Origin: Nocardia asteroides
GTDB taxonomy: Bacteria; Actinomycetota; Actinomycetes; Mycobacteriales; Mycobacteriaceae
NCBI GenBank assembly: GCA_019930625.1
Contig: CP082844.1
Coordinates: 744,001 to 808,000 of the forward strand
DNA length: 64,000 nucleotides
Direction: 5' to 3'
The notes below the pieces were generated by a model. It worked only from the letters and a program-made list of their open reading frames with translations. It made no database searches and was not told the DNA's origin. Both the position numbers and the translations under genes were made by a program. This document shows positions 50,432 to 59,548 of the stretch, piece by piece. Each line of letters begins with the position of its first letter. Within the stretch, counting starts at the first letter, position 1.

Positions 50432-50734
50432 ATGGTAGCGAACGACCCCGGTCGGATTGCCTCCAACTTCGGCGAAGTCGATGCGGGCGCACAGGCCATC
50501 GTGGCCGAGGCGCGCAGCGTCATGACCATGCTCGAAGATTTCCACAAGCAGGTCACCGACTTCGTGACGAACTACTGGAAGGGTGACGCGAACGACGCGT
50601 TCGCCTCACTGCAGGCCCAGTGGAACACGCAGGTCACCCAGCTGAACACCACGCTGGAAAGCGCGGGCAAGCTGGTCAGCAGCGGCAACGCCGACCTGCA
50701 GGGCACCGACACCGCGCTGGCGGGCCTCTTCTGA
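50432..50734 (+). CDS. esxT: ESX-4 WXG100 protein EsxT
   Basis: 100 residues, identical in length to EsxT (Rv3444c), with the turn W49-K50-G51 (YWKGDANDAFASLQ). Heterodimer partner of EsxU. ATG at 50432 follows AAGGAG. The YxxxD/E export tail usual in one partner of such pairs is not obvious at its C-terminus (TDTALAGLF). Confidence 0.9.
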   Translation: MVANDPGRIASNFGEVDAGAQAIVAEARSVMTMLEDFHKQVTDFVTNYWKGDANDAFASLQAQWNTQVTQLNTTLESAGKLVSSGNADLQGTDTALAGLF

Positions 50735-50750
50735 GATCCCGTCTCGGCTG

Positions 50751-50788
50751 ATTCGAGCCCCCGGTACTTCGGTGCCGGGGGCTCGAAT
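50751..50788 (+). terminator. Terminator after esxT
   Basis: A 17-bp stem (50751-50767 with 50772-50788, one G-T pair) closed by a TTCG tetraloop, 17 bases past the esxT stop. It also stands 75 bases before the end of the convergent gene. Confidence 0.9.
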
Positions 50789-50862
50789 CGTTCTACGCTG
50801 AACTCCGTTTCCTCCACAACCGCTGCCGCGACCACAACCGCTGCCGCGACACTGGAGGCAGC

Positions 50863-52305
50863 TCACGGGACGACGCGGACCGAGTCCCCGAAATTCGTGC
50901 ACAAGGTCTCCAACTGACTCCACCCTTCCCCCACGTACTGGCAACCGACGCTGACCTGAATTCCCGACTCCAGCAGGACGTGCCAGCGCACGGTTGACCC
51001 GTCCTCAGGGTGTTCCGAGTAGGCGAGGCTGGAACGGCTACCGAATACGACGTCGCGTTCCAGATCGGTCAGGACTCCCGGCGGACGCTGCGCCATCTGG
51101 ACCTCCAGCTTCGCGGCCACCTGTTCATAGCCGGAACCCGCCGTTAATGGCGTCTGCATCACCGTAATGCGCTGCCGCGCACCAGTTTCGGGAACCAGAT
51201 CGACACGGGCGCGTGCACTCTCCGGCGCTGGAGCCACACGCCAGCCGGGCGGAACTCGAAACCGTATGCGGCCGAATGCTTCCGGTGCCGACTCAGCCGA
51301 TGTGGCGGCCGGGGACGGCGCCACGCTGGTCGAGGCCGTCTCCGTGCTCGGCGCTGCTGTCGCCGCGTCGTCTCCGCGACCGGACACGATTACCGCGCCG
51401 ATGACTACCAGTGCGACGACTACGAGAGCAGCAACCGCAACGACCGCGAACCGCGCTGTGCTGTACCGGGGCTGCTCGGCTGCGGCGCGGTCCCGCAGCG
51501 GTCGCATCCACTCGGTGGGCGCGGTCGCGGGCGGCATTTCCTGTCGATGGCTCGGGCCCGGCCGGCGACCCCGGAGGAGATCGTTACCGGCGACCGAGCG
51601 CAGCTCGACAGCGGCGCCCGCGGCCTGCTCGATCGCCGCACCGAGCAGGCCGAGCTTCGTGGGGTCGGCGATACCCACCACCTGGGCGAGGTCGATCGGG
51701 CCGCCTTCGAGCAGCCGAGTGACGAGCCCGCGCAAAGCATCGAAAGCCGGTGATTCCTCGGTGATTTCAGCGAGCGCGAGTGCAGGGTCGTGTTCACAGG
51801 ATTCGACATGTACGCCGCGATGGCTTCGGATGACCGCGGAGGCCGTGGTGGTCAACGTTCCGAATTCCAGCACCAGCGTTCGCCGACTGTGGCTGGTGCC
51901 CTCGTCCGACGCCACCGATCGCACCGCGATCCCCTCGAACACGACCTCCGACGTCCAGCGCCGCGCCGCCTCCTCGAGTACGCCGCGACGGGCGGCGCCC
52001 CATTCGGTAGGGCAGATCACCGTCATCCGGGCGCACGGTGCGGCAACGCGAAGATTCTCGAGCACACTCGCGAAAACGGCGCCCATCGCGTCCACCACCG
52101 AGGGCGTTCGAGGCGGTAAGGCCATGGCGGCGGCGGGCACGAACTGGACTACCGACCCCACCTGGGTAGGCGGGGTCAGCGGCTGCCCCACGACGAGGTC
52201 GAAGCCATTGCTGCCCAGAACGACCGAGGGCGGCGCGTCCCAGTGGGTGTCGGCGCCGCGCGCCCAGATGCGCGCTTCGGTGACGACGAGCTCGACCTCG
52301 GACAT
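50863..52305 (-). CDS. Type VII secretion-associated protein (Rv3446c-like)
   Basis: 480 residues. The N-terminal ~265 residues are a diverged actin/Hsp70-like domain (TLVLEFGTLTTTASAVIRSH in the phosphate-2 position). One membrane helix lies at about 285-310 (VVAVAALVVVALVVIGAV), then an outer domain (FRVPPGWRVAPAPESARAR onward) with two Cys near the C-terminus. This is the ESX-4 linked family that TIGR calls type VII secretion-associated protein. The ATG at 52305 shares bases with the eccC4 stop (TGATG), giving coupling. Confidence 0.88.
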   Translation of the reverse strand: MSEVELVVTEARIWARGADTHWDAPPSVVLGSNGFDLVVGQPLTPPTQVGSVVQFVPAAAMALPPRTPSVVDAMGAVFASVLENLRVAAPCARMTVICPTEWGAARRGVLEEAARRWTSEVVFEGIAVRSVASDEGTSHSRRTLVLEFGTLTTTASAVIRSHRGVHVESCEHDPALALAEITEESPAFDALRGLVTRLLEGGPIDLAQVVGIADPTKLGLLGAAIEQAAGAAVELRSVAGNDLLRGRRPGPSHRQEMPPATAPTEWMRPLRDRAAAEQPRYSTARFAVVAVAALVVVALVVIGAVIVSGRGDDAATAAPSTETASTSVAPSPAATSAESAPEAFGRIRFRVPPGWRVAPAPESARARVDLVPETGARQRITVMQTPLTAGSGYEQVAAKLEVQMAQRPPGVLTDLERDVVFGSRSSLAYSEHPEDGSTVRWHVLLESGIQVSVGCQYVGEGWSQLETLCTNFGDSVRVVP

Positions 52306-55300
52306 CAGGGCGACGGCATCCACGCCGTCTGTACCAGGCCCTCCTGGTTGCGGGTGACGTAGGTGCCCCGGCCCGGGGGCATCGGGCTCGGTCGTTTGGT
52401 GCCCATCAGGACTCCCTCGTCCTTACTGCAGCTCAAGATCAGGCCGGCGGAGCCCAGATCCCGCATCCTGGCCAGCGTCGCCTCGAACATCGCTCTGCTC
52501 GCACCACCCGAACGCCGGGCGATGATCACGTGGAAGCCGAGGTCGCGAGCATGGGGCAGGTGTTCGAGCAGCGCCTGGACCGGGTTGCCCGCGGACGTGG
52601 CGACCAGGTCGTAATCATCGATGATGACGTACAGTTCCGGTCCGCTCCACCACGAGCGATCCCGCAGTTGCTGCGGCGTGACATCCGAACCCGGCGTGCG
52701 CTTGTTGACGTAAGCGGCCAAGTCGTTCATGTTCTGGGTGAACTGAGGCGCCGTCGAGCCGTAACCGGCGAGGTACCCCTCCGGGACCAGGCCGAGCATG
52801 CTGCGCCGGTAGTCGCCGAGGATGAAGCGGGCTTGATCGGGGGTGTTGGACGCGGCGATGCCCTCGATCAGCGAGCGCAGCAATGTCGTCTTTCCCGACT
52901 CGGTGTCGCCGATGATGATGAAGTGCGGGCTCTCCACGAAGTCGATGTAGACCGGAGCCAGCTCCGACTCGTTGATGCCGAACGGAATGCGCAGGCACTT
53001 GGTGTTCGGGTCGACCTGCGACGGCCAATCGCCCGCCAGGTACAGCAGTTGCTCGCGCGCAAGCTGCTCGGGCAGCATGCGGACCTGCGGAGCATGACGG
53101 CCCGGCGTCAGCCTGGCGATGGCGGCGACCGCGTCGGCGACGGCCTGGGCGAGGTCGGTCGGATCGGGATTGCCGTCGATGCGGGGCAGGCCGGTCAGCA
53201 TGTGCAGGCACTCGGGGGTCATGCCGCGGCCCGGCCGCCCCTGCGGGACCAGGGAGGCGAACTTGCGTCCCAGATCGGAGTCCATCGGATCACCCAGGCG
53301 CAGCTCGATCCTGGTGCCGATCTGATCCTTGAGCGCGGGCCGTGCCTCCGCCCAGCGATTCAGCGCGATGACCACGTGCACGCCGTAGGACAGACCCTGC
53401 ACGGCGAGGTTCATGATGGTCTGCTCGAGCATCTCGAAGTCCTGGCGGATCGAGCTGAAGCCGTCGATCACCAGGAACACGTCGCCGAACGGATCCTCGT
53501 GCGCACCCGCGGCGCCCGGACTGCTCGCCGGGTCCATCGCGCGCAGCCTGCGGAAGTCCGCCATCGATTCGATGCCGAGCTGGCGGAAGCGCGCCTCACG
53601 CTGACGGACGATGGTGGTCATCTCGGCGATGGTGCGCCGGACCTGGTCCTCGTCCAACCGGCTCGCGACCGAGCCGACGTGCGGCAACCCTTGTAGGCCC
53701 GCCAGGGTGCCGCCACCGAAGTCCAAGCAGTAGAACTGCACTTGTTCGGCGGTGTGCGTCAACGCCATCGACATGATCAGTGTCCGCAGCGCGGTCGACT
53801 TGCCCGATTGCGGGCCGCCGACGACGGCGACGTTGCCGCGGGCGCCGGATAGGTCGATGATCATCGGGTCGCGGCGCTGGTCGTAGGGCCGGTCGACGAT
53901 GCCGATCGGGGCGCGCAGCGTGGACACCGCGGAGTACTCGCCGGTGAGGAGGGAGCGCGGCAGGAGCTGGTCGAGCGTGGGCGCCTCGTCCAAGGGGGGC
54001 AACCAGATCTCGTGCGCCGGGCGGCCGTGGCCGCGGATCCGGGAGACCAGCATGTTCAGGTTGGACACCTGCTCGCCGTCCTCGTCCTGGTGCTCCTGCT
54101 CCAGAGTCGGCTCGGGTGGCAGCGGAACGCGGTCAGCGGCACGGAAGTCGACATGCGTCGCGGTGAACGGCCGTGCTTTGACGTCGATTTCGCCGGACTG
54201 CGTCGCCACGATCATGTCGCGCTGCGAGCCCCCGCCGACGTACGGTCCGGAGACATAGGAAGCCTGGAAGCGCTGGATCTCACCGGAATCCGCCTTGAGG
54301 TAGCCGCCACCGGGGTTGTTCGGCAGGTTGTAGGCGTCGGGCACACCGAGCACCTGCCGGGATTCGTTGGCGGAGAACGTCTTCAGGCCGATCCGGTAGG
54401 ACAGGTGGGCCTCGAGGCCCTTGAGTTTGCCTTCTTCCAGGCGCTGCGAAGCGAGTAGCAGATGCACGTGCAGCGAACGGCCCAGACGGCCGATCATGAC
54501 GAACAGCTCGGCGAAATCCGGATGCTGGGTGAGCAGTTCGGAGAACTCGTCGAGCACCACGAACAGGGCGGGCAGCGGATCCAGGTCGGCGCCCGCGGCC
54601 CTGGCCTTCTCGTACTCGGAGACGTTGGCGAAGTTGCCCGCGGCCCGCAGCACTTCCTGGCGGCGGTTCATCTCACCGGCCAGGGCGTCCTTCATGCGGT
54701 CGACGAGGTCGGCCTCTTCCTCCAGGTTGGTGATGACGGCGGCGACGTGCGGAACCCCTTCCAGGCCGAGGAATGTCGCGCCGCCCTTGAAGTCGACCAG
54801 AACCAGGTTCAGCTGATCGGGCGAGTGCGTGGCCAGCAGGCTCAGCACCAAGGTGCGCAGGAACTCCGACTTACCGGAACCCGTGGCGCCGATGCAGAGA
54901 CCGTGCGGCCCCATGCCGTTCTCGGCGGCCTCCTTGATGTCCAGATCCACCGGCAGGCCGTCGGCGCCGACACCGAACGGGACGCGCAGGCGTTCCCGCC
55001 CGTAGCGCGGCCGCCAGGCATGCTCGGGGTTGAAGGAGCCGATGTCGCCGAGACCCATCAGCTGGGCCCAGGTCGAGATCACCTCGGAGTCGTCGTTCTC
55101 CACGTCGCTGCTGCGCTGCGTGGCGGCGCGGTAGGGCGCGAGCCTGCGCGCCACCTGCTGCGCCTGCTCGGGGCTGATCCGGTCGATCAGCGCGAAGCGC
55201 TCCTGATTGCCGGTCGCGCCGCGGCCGACGCACTCGCCGTTCTCCACGATCATCTTGATGCCGCGAGAGACCGCCAAGCGCGGCGCGTAACCGCACAAGT

Positions 55301-56339
55301 CGATGATGGTCACGCCCTCGTAGCCGGATTCGCGCAGCTGATCGTCCTCCGCCTCGAGCAGACCGCCGTCGACCACGATGACGATGTGCACCATGTTCGC
55401 GTTGGCCGGCTGGTTGCGCGAATACCGGACCCGGTTGCCCAGCAACGGATGCAGCCCGGCCATGGCCTCCCGGATCGAACCGTAGAACATGCGCTCGGTG
55501 CCGATGCCGTCCTGCGAGTCGGGGTGCTGGGTGTGCGGGAGCCACTTTGTCCACTCCCACTCCGCCGCCGTGTCCGGCCCGCAGACGACCGCGACGAGAA
55601 CCTGGTCCGGCGCCTGGAACATGCACAGCTGCACCAGCATCGCGCGGGTCATGTCCCGCGCCTGGCCGCGGTCGCCGTCCAGCGCGATGGTGGCGAAGCC
55701 CTTGACCGCGATAGCGGTCGGCAGGTCCGGCACGGTCGAATGCGCGCGCACGAACCGGCGCAGCGAAACAGCCGCGATGGGCTCGAGCTCCTCGACCGGG
55801 CCGGTCTCGGGGGCGACCAGCCTGGTGGCCAAGCGCTGCCCGCCGAGACCGATGCGGGCGTGGCAGAAGTCCTTGTCTCCCGCGCGGCGTTCCCACATGC
55901 GGCTGGTGCCCGCCAGCATCCAGACCAGGCCGGGCTCCGGGTGGCTCCACTCGACGGAAGCGCGCTGCTGCGCGGCGGTCTCGTTGACGTCCTTGCGAAC
56001 CTGGTCGAGGTAACGCAGGTAGTCCTTGCGGTCCTCGTTGGCCTCGGCGGCCTTCTGCCCCTTGCCGCCGCCCTGACCGGCGAACATGCCGACCATGGAG
56101 AACAGCATCATGAGCGGGAACATCATGCTCATCGGATTGGAGGCGATGCCGCCACCCTGGGTGAACAGCAGGGCCATCATGCCGACCATGCCGATCACCA
56201 TCACGACCGGCATGAGCTTCATGACCAGGTTTCCCGGTGTGACCCGGGGGATTTCGGGCGGCGGCTGAAGCGTGACCTCGCCCCCCGGCGTTCGAGGCAT
56301 CTCGCGGCGCGCACGGCGCTGGAAGCGGACAGTGCTCAT
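52305..56339 (-). CDS. eccC4: ESX-4 secretion ATPase EccC4
   Basis: 1344 residues in one chain. Two membrane helices lie at about 38-85. Three FtsK-type ATPase domains follow: Walker A GATGSGKS near 480 with Walker B FVVLDEF, GGPQSGKS near 840 with VFLVIDGF, and GDTESGKT near 1143 with YVIIDDYD. Only the first has the Asp-Glu pair needed for hydrolysis, which agrees with known EccC proteins where the later domains bind substrate and control domain 1. ATG at 56339 gives MSTVRFQRRARREMPRTPGG, the family start. Longer than the 1236 residues of Rv3447c. Confidence 0.96.
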   Translation of the reverse strand: MSTVRFQRRARREMPRTPGGEVTLQPPPEIPRVTPGNLVMKLMPVVMVIGMVGMMALLFTQGGGIASNPMSMMFPLMMLFSMVGMFAGQGGGKGQKAAEANEDRKDYLRYLDQVRKDVNETAAQQRASVEWSHPEPGLVWMLAGTSRMWERRAGDKDFCHARIGLGGQRLATRLVAPETGPVEELEPIAAVSLRRFVRAHSTVPDLPTAIAVKGFATIALDGDRGQARDMTRAMLVQLCMFQAPDQVLVAVVCGPDTAAEWEWTKWLPHTQHPDSQDGIGTERMFYGSIREAMAGLHPLLGNRVRYSRNQPANANMVHIVIVVDGGLLEAEDDQLRESGYEGVTIIDLCGYAPRLAVSRGIKMIVENGECVGRGATGNQERFALIDRISPEQAQQVARRLAPYRAATQRSSDVENDDSEVISTWAQLMGLGDIGSFNPEHAWRPRYGRERLRVPFGVGADGLPVDLDIKEAAENGMGPHGLCIGATGSGKSEFLRTLVLSLLATHSPDQLNLVLVDFKGGATFLGLEGVPHVAAVITNLEEEADLVDRMKDALAGEMNRRQEVLRAAGNFANVSEYEKARAAGADLDPLPALFVVLDEFSELLTQHPDFAELFVMIGRLGRSLHVHLLLASQRLEEGKLKGLEAHLSYRIGLKTFSANESRQVLGVPDAYNLPNNPGGGYLKADSGEIQRFQASYVSGPYVGGGSQRDMIVATQSGEIDVKARPFTATHVDFRAADRVPLPPEPTLEQEHQDEDGEQVSNLNMLVSRIRGHGRPAHEIWLPPLDEAPTLDQLLPRSLLTGEYSAVSTLRAPIGIVDRPYDQRRDPMIIDLSGARGNVAVVGGPQSGKSTALRTLIMSMALTHTAEQVQFYCLDFGGGTLAGLQGLPHVGSVASRLDEDQVRRTIAEMTTIVRQREARFRQLGIESMADFRRLRAMDPASSPGAAGAHEDPFGDVFLVIDGFSSIRQDFEMLEQTIMNLAVQGLSYGVHVVIALNRWAEARPALKDQIGTRIELRLGDPMDSDLGRKFASLVPQGRPGRGMTPECLHMLTGLPRIDGNPDPTDLAQAVADAVAAIARLTPGRHAPQVRMLPEQLAREQLLYLAGDWPSQVDPNTKCLRIPFGINESELAPVYIDFVESPHFIIIGDTESGKTTLLRSLIEGIAASNTPDQARFILGDYRRSMLGLVPEGYLAGYGSTAPQFTQNMNDLAAYVNKRTPGSDVTPQQLRDRSWWSGPELYVIIDDYDLVATSAGNPVQALLEHLPHARDLGFHVIIARRSGGASRAMFEATLARMRDLGSAGLILSCSKDEGVLMGTKRPSPMPPGRGTYVTRNQEGLVQTAWMPSP

Positions 56340-56510
56340 CGACGAGAAATCCCCCTTCGGCCAGCTGTGATTCGGCCTCAGTGTAGAGGTCACCGCTGAC
56401 ATGTCGTACAGTTCGACCAGCATTCTGCTGCCCGGACCGTGGGTTCGCAAGCTCGCATTCGGCCCGCGAGGCTGCGGAATCACGAGGTAGAAGACCGAGT
56501 TGGGGGAAGC

Positions 56511-57977
56511 TTGACGCACGCGCGACTTGACCACATCGACGAAGAATCCTCGCGCGGGATCGTCCGCGCTCCCGACCTCGCCCGGGTGACGATTCTGGCC
56601 AAGCACACCCAGGTCGACATGGCCATACCGGTGGATGTGCCGGTCGCCCTGGTCATTCCGAGCGTGGTCGACATGGTCGCCCAGCACAGCCGCACCAACG
56701 ACTTCGACAACGAGGGCGAGCGCTACGAGCCCGCGGAATGGGTGCTCGCCCGGATCGGTCATCCGCCGTTCTCCAACTCGCTCAGCCTCGGCGAGCACGG
56801 TGTCCGCGACGGCGAACTGCTGATGCTGGAAAGCGCCTCGCACACCGCTCCTACGCCGCTGTTCGACGACATCATGTACAACGTCGCGATCGCCGACACC
56901 GATCACTACCGCAGCTGGACCCCGCGGGTCGCGCGGATCACCGGCTCGGTGCTCGCGGCGATCACCATGGTCGTCGGCTGCCTGGGTCTGCTGCTGTCCC
57001 CCGGCTCGCTGCCGATCGCGGTGGGCGGTTCGATCGCGCTGGTGGTCGCGATCCTGCTCGTCGTCACGGCGATGGTGCTGAGCAGGATGTACGGCGACAC
57101 CGCCACCGCGCTGGTGCTCGGCGGCTGCGCGCTGCCCGCCGCGTTCAGCGCGGGCATGCTCTATGTACCCGACCATTACGGCTGGGCGCACATCCTGCTC
57201 GGGTCGGTCCTGGCGGGCGCGACGGCGATCCTGGCCTGGCGGGTCACCGGCGTCGGTCTCGCGTTGTTCATCGGCATGGCCACGCTAGCCACGTACGCGG
57301 TGCCCGCGGCGCTGGTCGGCCTGCTCACCGACCAACCGGAGCGCGCGATCGGCGCCGGGGCGGCGGCGCTCGGTCTCGGCGGGCTCTCCCTGGCCCCGCG
57401 GATTTCCATGCTGCTGGCGAAACTGCCGCTGCCGCCGGTCCCGTCGCCGGGCACCCCGATCGACCCGACCGAAGACGACCCGGACGATCACCGCGCACTG
57501 CCGACCATGGAGGTGCTGCGGGTGAAGTCCGAACGCGCCCGCATGTACCTCGCCGGTCTCGTCGCGGCGACGACGCTGGTCACCGCCGCGGGAGCGCTCG
57601 CGGCCACCGACCCGGCATCCGACGACCCGTACTGGCAGGGCGTCGCGCTCGCGCTGGTCTGCGCGGCGGTGCTGATGTTCCGCAGCCGCACCTACGCGGG
57701 CGCGGAGCAGGCCGTCGTGCTCATCGCGGGCGGCGCGGGGATCGTGCTGATCATGTTGGTTGGCGCCGGTTTCGCGATGCACCAGCCGCTGGCCGTGTTC
57801 GGCGCTGCGATGATCGTTCTGGTCGCGGCGCTGATCCTCGGCATCATCATCCCGAACCAGTCGGCCACCCCGCCGATGCGCCGCGGCGTCGAACTGCTCG
57901 AGTACACCTTCGTCGCCGCCGTGCTGCCGCTGGTCTTCTGGGTCACGGATCTCTACTCCCTCGTCCGGGGTCTGTGA
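56511..57977 (+). CDS. eccD4: ESX-4 membrane channel protein EccD4
   Basis: 488 residues. An N-terminal ubiquitin-like domain (about 1-95: RVTILAKHTQVDMAIPVDVP, LSLGEHGVRDGELLML) precedes eleven predicted membrane helices. EccD forms most of the ESX membrane pore. TTG at 56511 has GGGGGAAG directly upstream and fits the domain boundary; the frame upstream shows no homology. It is divergent from eccC4 and followed 11 bp later by mycP4. Confidence 0.93.
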   Translation: MTHARLDHIDEESSRGIVRAPDLARVTILAKHTQVDMAIPVDVPVALVIPSVVDMVAQHSRTNDFDNEGERYEPAEWVLARIGHPPFSNSLSLGEHGVRDGELLMLESASHTAPTPLFDDIMYNVAIADTDHYRSWTPRVARITGSVLAAITMVVGCLGLLLSPGSLPIAVGGSIALVVAILLVVTAMVLSRMYGDTATALVLGGCALPAAFSAGMLYVPDHYGWAHILLGSVLAGATAILAWRVTGVGLALFIGMATLATYAVPAALVGLLTDQPERAIGAGAAALGLGGLSLAPRISMLLAKLPLPPVPSPGTPIDPTEDDPDDHRALPTMEVLRVKSERARMYLAGLVAATTLVTAAGALAATDPASDDPYWQGVALALVCAAVLMFRSRTYAGAEQAVVLIAGGAGIVLIMLVGAGFAMHQPLAVFGAAMIVLVAALILGIIIPNQSATPPMRRGVELLEYTFVAAVLPLVFWVTDLYSLVRGL

Positions 57978-57987
57978 GCTCGGCTCG

Positions 57988-59451
57988 ATGACTCCGAAAC
58001 ATCTGGGCTCGCAGCGTTTTCGTGTTGTTCGGACCGGAGCGGCGGCATGCGTTCTCGCGCTCGGGGTGTCCGTCGGGTTCGGTGCGACCGCGAGCAACCC
58101 GGCGCACGCGGAGAAGCCGACCGTGAGCCCGAATACGCCACCGCCCCCGGGGGAGCCAGCCGCTCCGCCGGACAAGACCGAGCGGGCGACGAACACTCCG
58201 TGCGTCAGCACCGGGTCCGGCGGCAGCGGACCGTCCATCCCGGAGGCCCAGCGCTCGCTCAACCTGGAGCACGCCTGGCGATTCTCCCGGGGCGCAGGCC
58301 AACTCGTGGCGGTCATCGATACCGGTGTCGCCCGTCACCCCCGCCTGCCCGGGCTGATCGCGGGCGGCGACTATGTGAGCAGCGGTGACGGAACCGAGGA
58401 CTGCGATGCGCACGGGACGTTCGTCGCGGGACTCATCGCGGCGACGAAGGTCGACGGTCAGGGCTTCTCCGGGGTCGCGCCCGAGGCGCAGATCCTCACT
58501 ATCCGTCAGACCAGCAAGCTGTATCAGAAGGAAGGCGCGAATCGGGACAAGGGGCCCGACGCCCTACCCGAGGGGTACGGCACCACTCGCACGATGGCCT
58601 CGGCGATCCGTCGTGCGGCGGACATGGGAGCCAGCGTCATCAATGTGTCCGAGGTAGCTTGCAGGCCGACTTCGGAGCCCTTCGAAGACACCGATCTGGG
58701 TGCGGCGGTGCGATATGCCGCGATCGAGAAGGACGTGGTCGTCGTGGTCGCGGCCGGTAACAGCGCCGATGCCTGCAAGGGCTCCAACCAGGTCATCGAT
58801 CCGCTCGACCCGGCCGCCGACCCGTGGAGCAAGGTGGACTTGAACGTGTCGCCCGCCCGCTACGACGACTACGTGCTCGCCGTCGGTTCCATCGACGGGC
58901 AAGGCCAGCCGTCGACGTTCACGGTGCCGGGGCCATGGCTGGGCGTGGCCGCGCCCGGTGAGAACATCACCTCGCTCGATCCACTGTTCAACGATCCGAA
59001 CAGCAGGGGAACCGCGGTCCAGGTCGGCAGCATCCGTCAGCAGGGGCAGCTCGGGCCGATTCAAGGCACCAGTTTCGCCACGCCCCTGGTGTCCGGTGTC
59101 GCCGCACTCGTGCGGGCTCGTTTCCCGGAGTTGAGCGCGCTGGAGGTCGTCGAACGCATTCAGGCCACCGCCCACGCCCCGGCGGAAGGGTGGAACCCGT
59201 ACGTGGGCTACGGCGCGGTCGATCCGGTGGCCGCGCTGACCGCCGAGGTGGGCGACACATTGCCGCCCAAACGGCCCTCGCCGTCGAAGAGCGTGCAACT
59301 CGCGGTACCCGCTCCGGCCCCGCCGCCGGACCACAGCGCGCGCGATGTGGCCTTGATCGGCAGCGGAACCATCGCGGCACTACTCGCCTTGGGCTTGCTC
59401 GCCTCGTTCCCGATCCGCCGACGATTCGGTGTGTCCGACGACGATATGTGA
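57988..59451 (+). CDS. mycP4: ESX-4 mycosin protease MycP4
   Basis: 487 residues. The Sec signal peptide (about 1-42, ending NPAHA) is followed by a Pro-rich propeptide-like stretch and a subtilisin domain with Asp111 (VIDTGV), His142 (DAHGTFVAG) and Ser362 (GTSFATPL). A C-terminal membrane helix lies at about 453-473. Mycosins sit in the periplasm and stabilise the ESX complex. All three catalytic residues are present. It is probably cotranscribed with eccD4. Confidence 0.95.
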   Translation: MTPKHLGSQRFRVVRTGAAACVLALGVSVGFGATASNPAHAEKPTVSPNTPPPPGEPAAPPDKTERATNTPCVSTGSGGSGPSIPEAQRSLNLEHAWRFSRGAGQLVAVIDTGVARHPRLPGLIAGGDYVSSGDGTEDCDAHGTFVAGLIAATKVDGQGFSGVAPEAQILTIRQTSKLYQKEGANRDKGPDALPEGYGTTRTMASAIRRAADMGASVINVSEVACRPTSEPFEDTDLGAAVRYAAIEKDVVVVVAAGNSADACKGSNQVIDPLDPAADPWSKVDLNVSPARYDDYVLAVGSIDGQGQPSTFTVPGPWLGVAAPGENITSLDPLFNDPNSRGTAVQVGSIRQQGQLGPIQGTSFATPLVSGVAALVRARFPELSALEVVERIQATAHAPAEGWNPYVGYGAVDPVAALTAEVGDTLPPKRPSPSKSVQLAVPAPAPPPDHSARDVALIGSGTIAALLALGLLASFPIRRRFGVSDDDM

Positions 59452-59548
59452 CTCGGGAATCCGGCACCCGCTGCGGGGCTGGGCCTTTCGGTGCGAGTAG
59501 GTGCGCGCACTGCGGTGATTCGCCGACGCGCACCGCTGAACGGCGGGA

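Noticed and set aside
56340..57191. N-terminal extension of eccC4 by 284 codons
   Set aside because: The extension is antisense to eccD4 and unlike any EccC; ATG 56339 gives the family start.
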